Shown here piece by piece: positions 34,289-34,729 of a stretch of 34,729 nucleotides of DNA. Position 1 is the first letter of the stretch. Each line of letters begins with the position of its first letter. This stretch comes from an uncultured Mollicutes bacterium. GTDB lineage: Bacteria > Bacillota_I > Bacilli_A > UBA3375. The stretch is from positions 1-34,729 of the forward strand of contig UWSE01000005.1 in NCBI GenBank assembly GCA_900551955.1, in the 5' to 3' direction. The translations under genes and the position numbers were made by a program. Under the pieces are notes generated by a model. The model was not told the origin of the DNA, did not search any database, and was given only the letters and a program-made list of their open reading frames with translations.

Positions 34289-34729
34289 TTATTCCTCTAA
34301 TTCCTTTATTAACTGTTCTAATTTAGCTTCTTTTTCTTTTATCTTCGCTTTTAATTCTTTTAATTGTTTATTTACTTCTTCAATATCAATTGGCTCTTCT
34401 TCTTCAAAGGTATCGATATAGCGGGGAATGTTTAAGTTGTAATCATTATCCTTAATTTCACTACGACTAACATTACGAGTGAATTTATCGATATCTTGGC
34501 GTTGTTGATATGCATCAACAATCTTATCAATATCTTCTTGGCGTAATTTGTTTTGATTTTTGGCTTTCTCAAAACAATTACTAGCATCAATAAAGAATAC
34601 ATCTTTATTACTACGTTCTTTTTTAAAGATTAAAATACAAGCAGGAATTCCTGTTCCAAAGAATAAATTGCTTGGAAGGACAATTACAGCATCAAGTGCA
34701 TCATAATCTTCAATTAATTTAATTCTAAT
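34289..34729 (-). CDS. hsdM: Type I restriction-modification methylase subunit HsdM (C-terminal part)
   Basis: The visible 146 residues are the end of an N6-adenine DNA methyltransferase; the catalytic part lies beyond the window. Recognisable parts are AVIVLPSNLFFGTGIPACILIFKK (seen as LPSNLFFGTGIP then CILIFKK), VFFIDAS, the RQEDIDKIVDAYQQR helix, and YNLNIPRYID. A coiled coil (residues rich in Lys/Glu, KELKAKIKEKEAKLEQ) ends the protein and would contact HsdS. The stop is TAA at 34289-34291. It is the promoter-proximal gene of the locus seen here. Confidence 0.95.
   Translation of the reverse strand: MRIKLIEDYDALDAVIVLPSNLFFGTGIPACILIFKKERSNKDVFFIDASNCFEKAKNQNKLRQEDIDKIVDAYQQRQDIDKFTRNVSRSEIKDNDYNLNIPRYIDTFEEEEPIDIEEVNKQLKELKAKIKEKEAKLEQLIKELEE

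Noticed and set aside
1..34729. Genome-wide TGA-as-tryptophan code, as in mycoplasmas
   Set aside because: All intact genes use TGG for Trp and keep full length with TGA as stop; ftsA ends in TGA in an ATGA junction. Only the IS remnant has in-frame TGA.
1..34729. CRISPR array or tandem repeat array
   Set aside because: No regularly spaced direct repeats seen; the repeats found are recombination sites, terminators and flank copies.

Overview
The window is AT-rich DNA from a small-genome, low-GC Gram-positive bacterium (Bacillota), probably an uncultured gut Erysipelotrichia/RF39-type lineage related to Mollicutes. This rests on PolC-type polymerase, RNase Y, RNase J, strong AAGGAG ribosome sites, tightly packed co-directional genes and local gene order. 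The genetic code looks standard: tryptophan is TGG throughout the intact genes and ftsA ends in TGA. The lineage is inference, because no rRNA is present.

Bases 1-22809 are one dense run of minus-strand housekeeping genes. In transcription order they are: RNase J2-like protein, FtsK, YmfF-like M16 protein, terminator, RecA, RNase Y, MiaB, a small unknown, PolC, HIT protein, Mn-dependent pyrophosphatase, S1-domain protein, a membrane-anchored thioredoxin-like protein, a Zn/Mn ABC transporter (lipoprotein, ATPase, permease), an alpha/beta hydrolase, FtsA and FtsZ. The rnjB-ftsK-ymfF-recA-rny-miaB order is a compressed version of the Bacillus subtilis ymfA-spoIIIE-ymfF-recA-rny-ymcB region. Several proteins depart from their families. 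FtsZ has an acidic N-terminal extension of about 200 residues, FtsA lacks the usual DIGGGTT motif, and the RNase J has lost two metal-site histidines.

Bases 22810-26367 hold two small proteins of unknown function, a two-gene ABC exporter, several hairpin terminators, and long gene-free stretches. One stretch ends in a terminator that belongs to no visible gene and may mark a small RNA.

Bases 26368-34729 are an accessory defence locus. It contains the 3' end of a type I methylase gene (hsdM), an unknown membrane protein, a broken IS3-like transposase remnant, and an AAA ATPase with a CPCC hook resembling the PrrC/RloC anticodon-nuclease family. It also contains one complete hsdS specificity gene, two partial hsdS cassettes in the opposite orientation, a tyrosine recombinase, and a stand-alone HsdR-N-domain nuclease-like protein. 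Three recombination sites lie at the same point of the hsdS reading frame. Sites A and B share a perfect 31-bp inverted repeat, B and C share 17 bp, and all three share the heptamer TAGCTTC. Inversion at A/B would swap the second DNA-recognition domain, and inversion at B/C would swap the first. Together they predict four specificity proteins from one expression slot. This phase-variable restriction locus, with a built-in recombinase and a probable suicide effector, is the most interesting system in the window.
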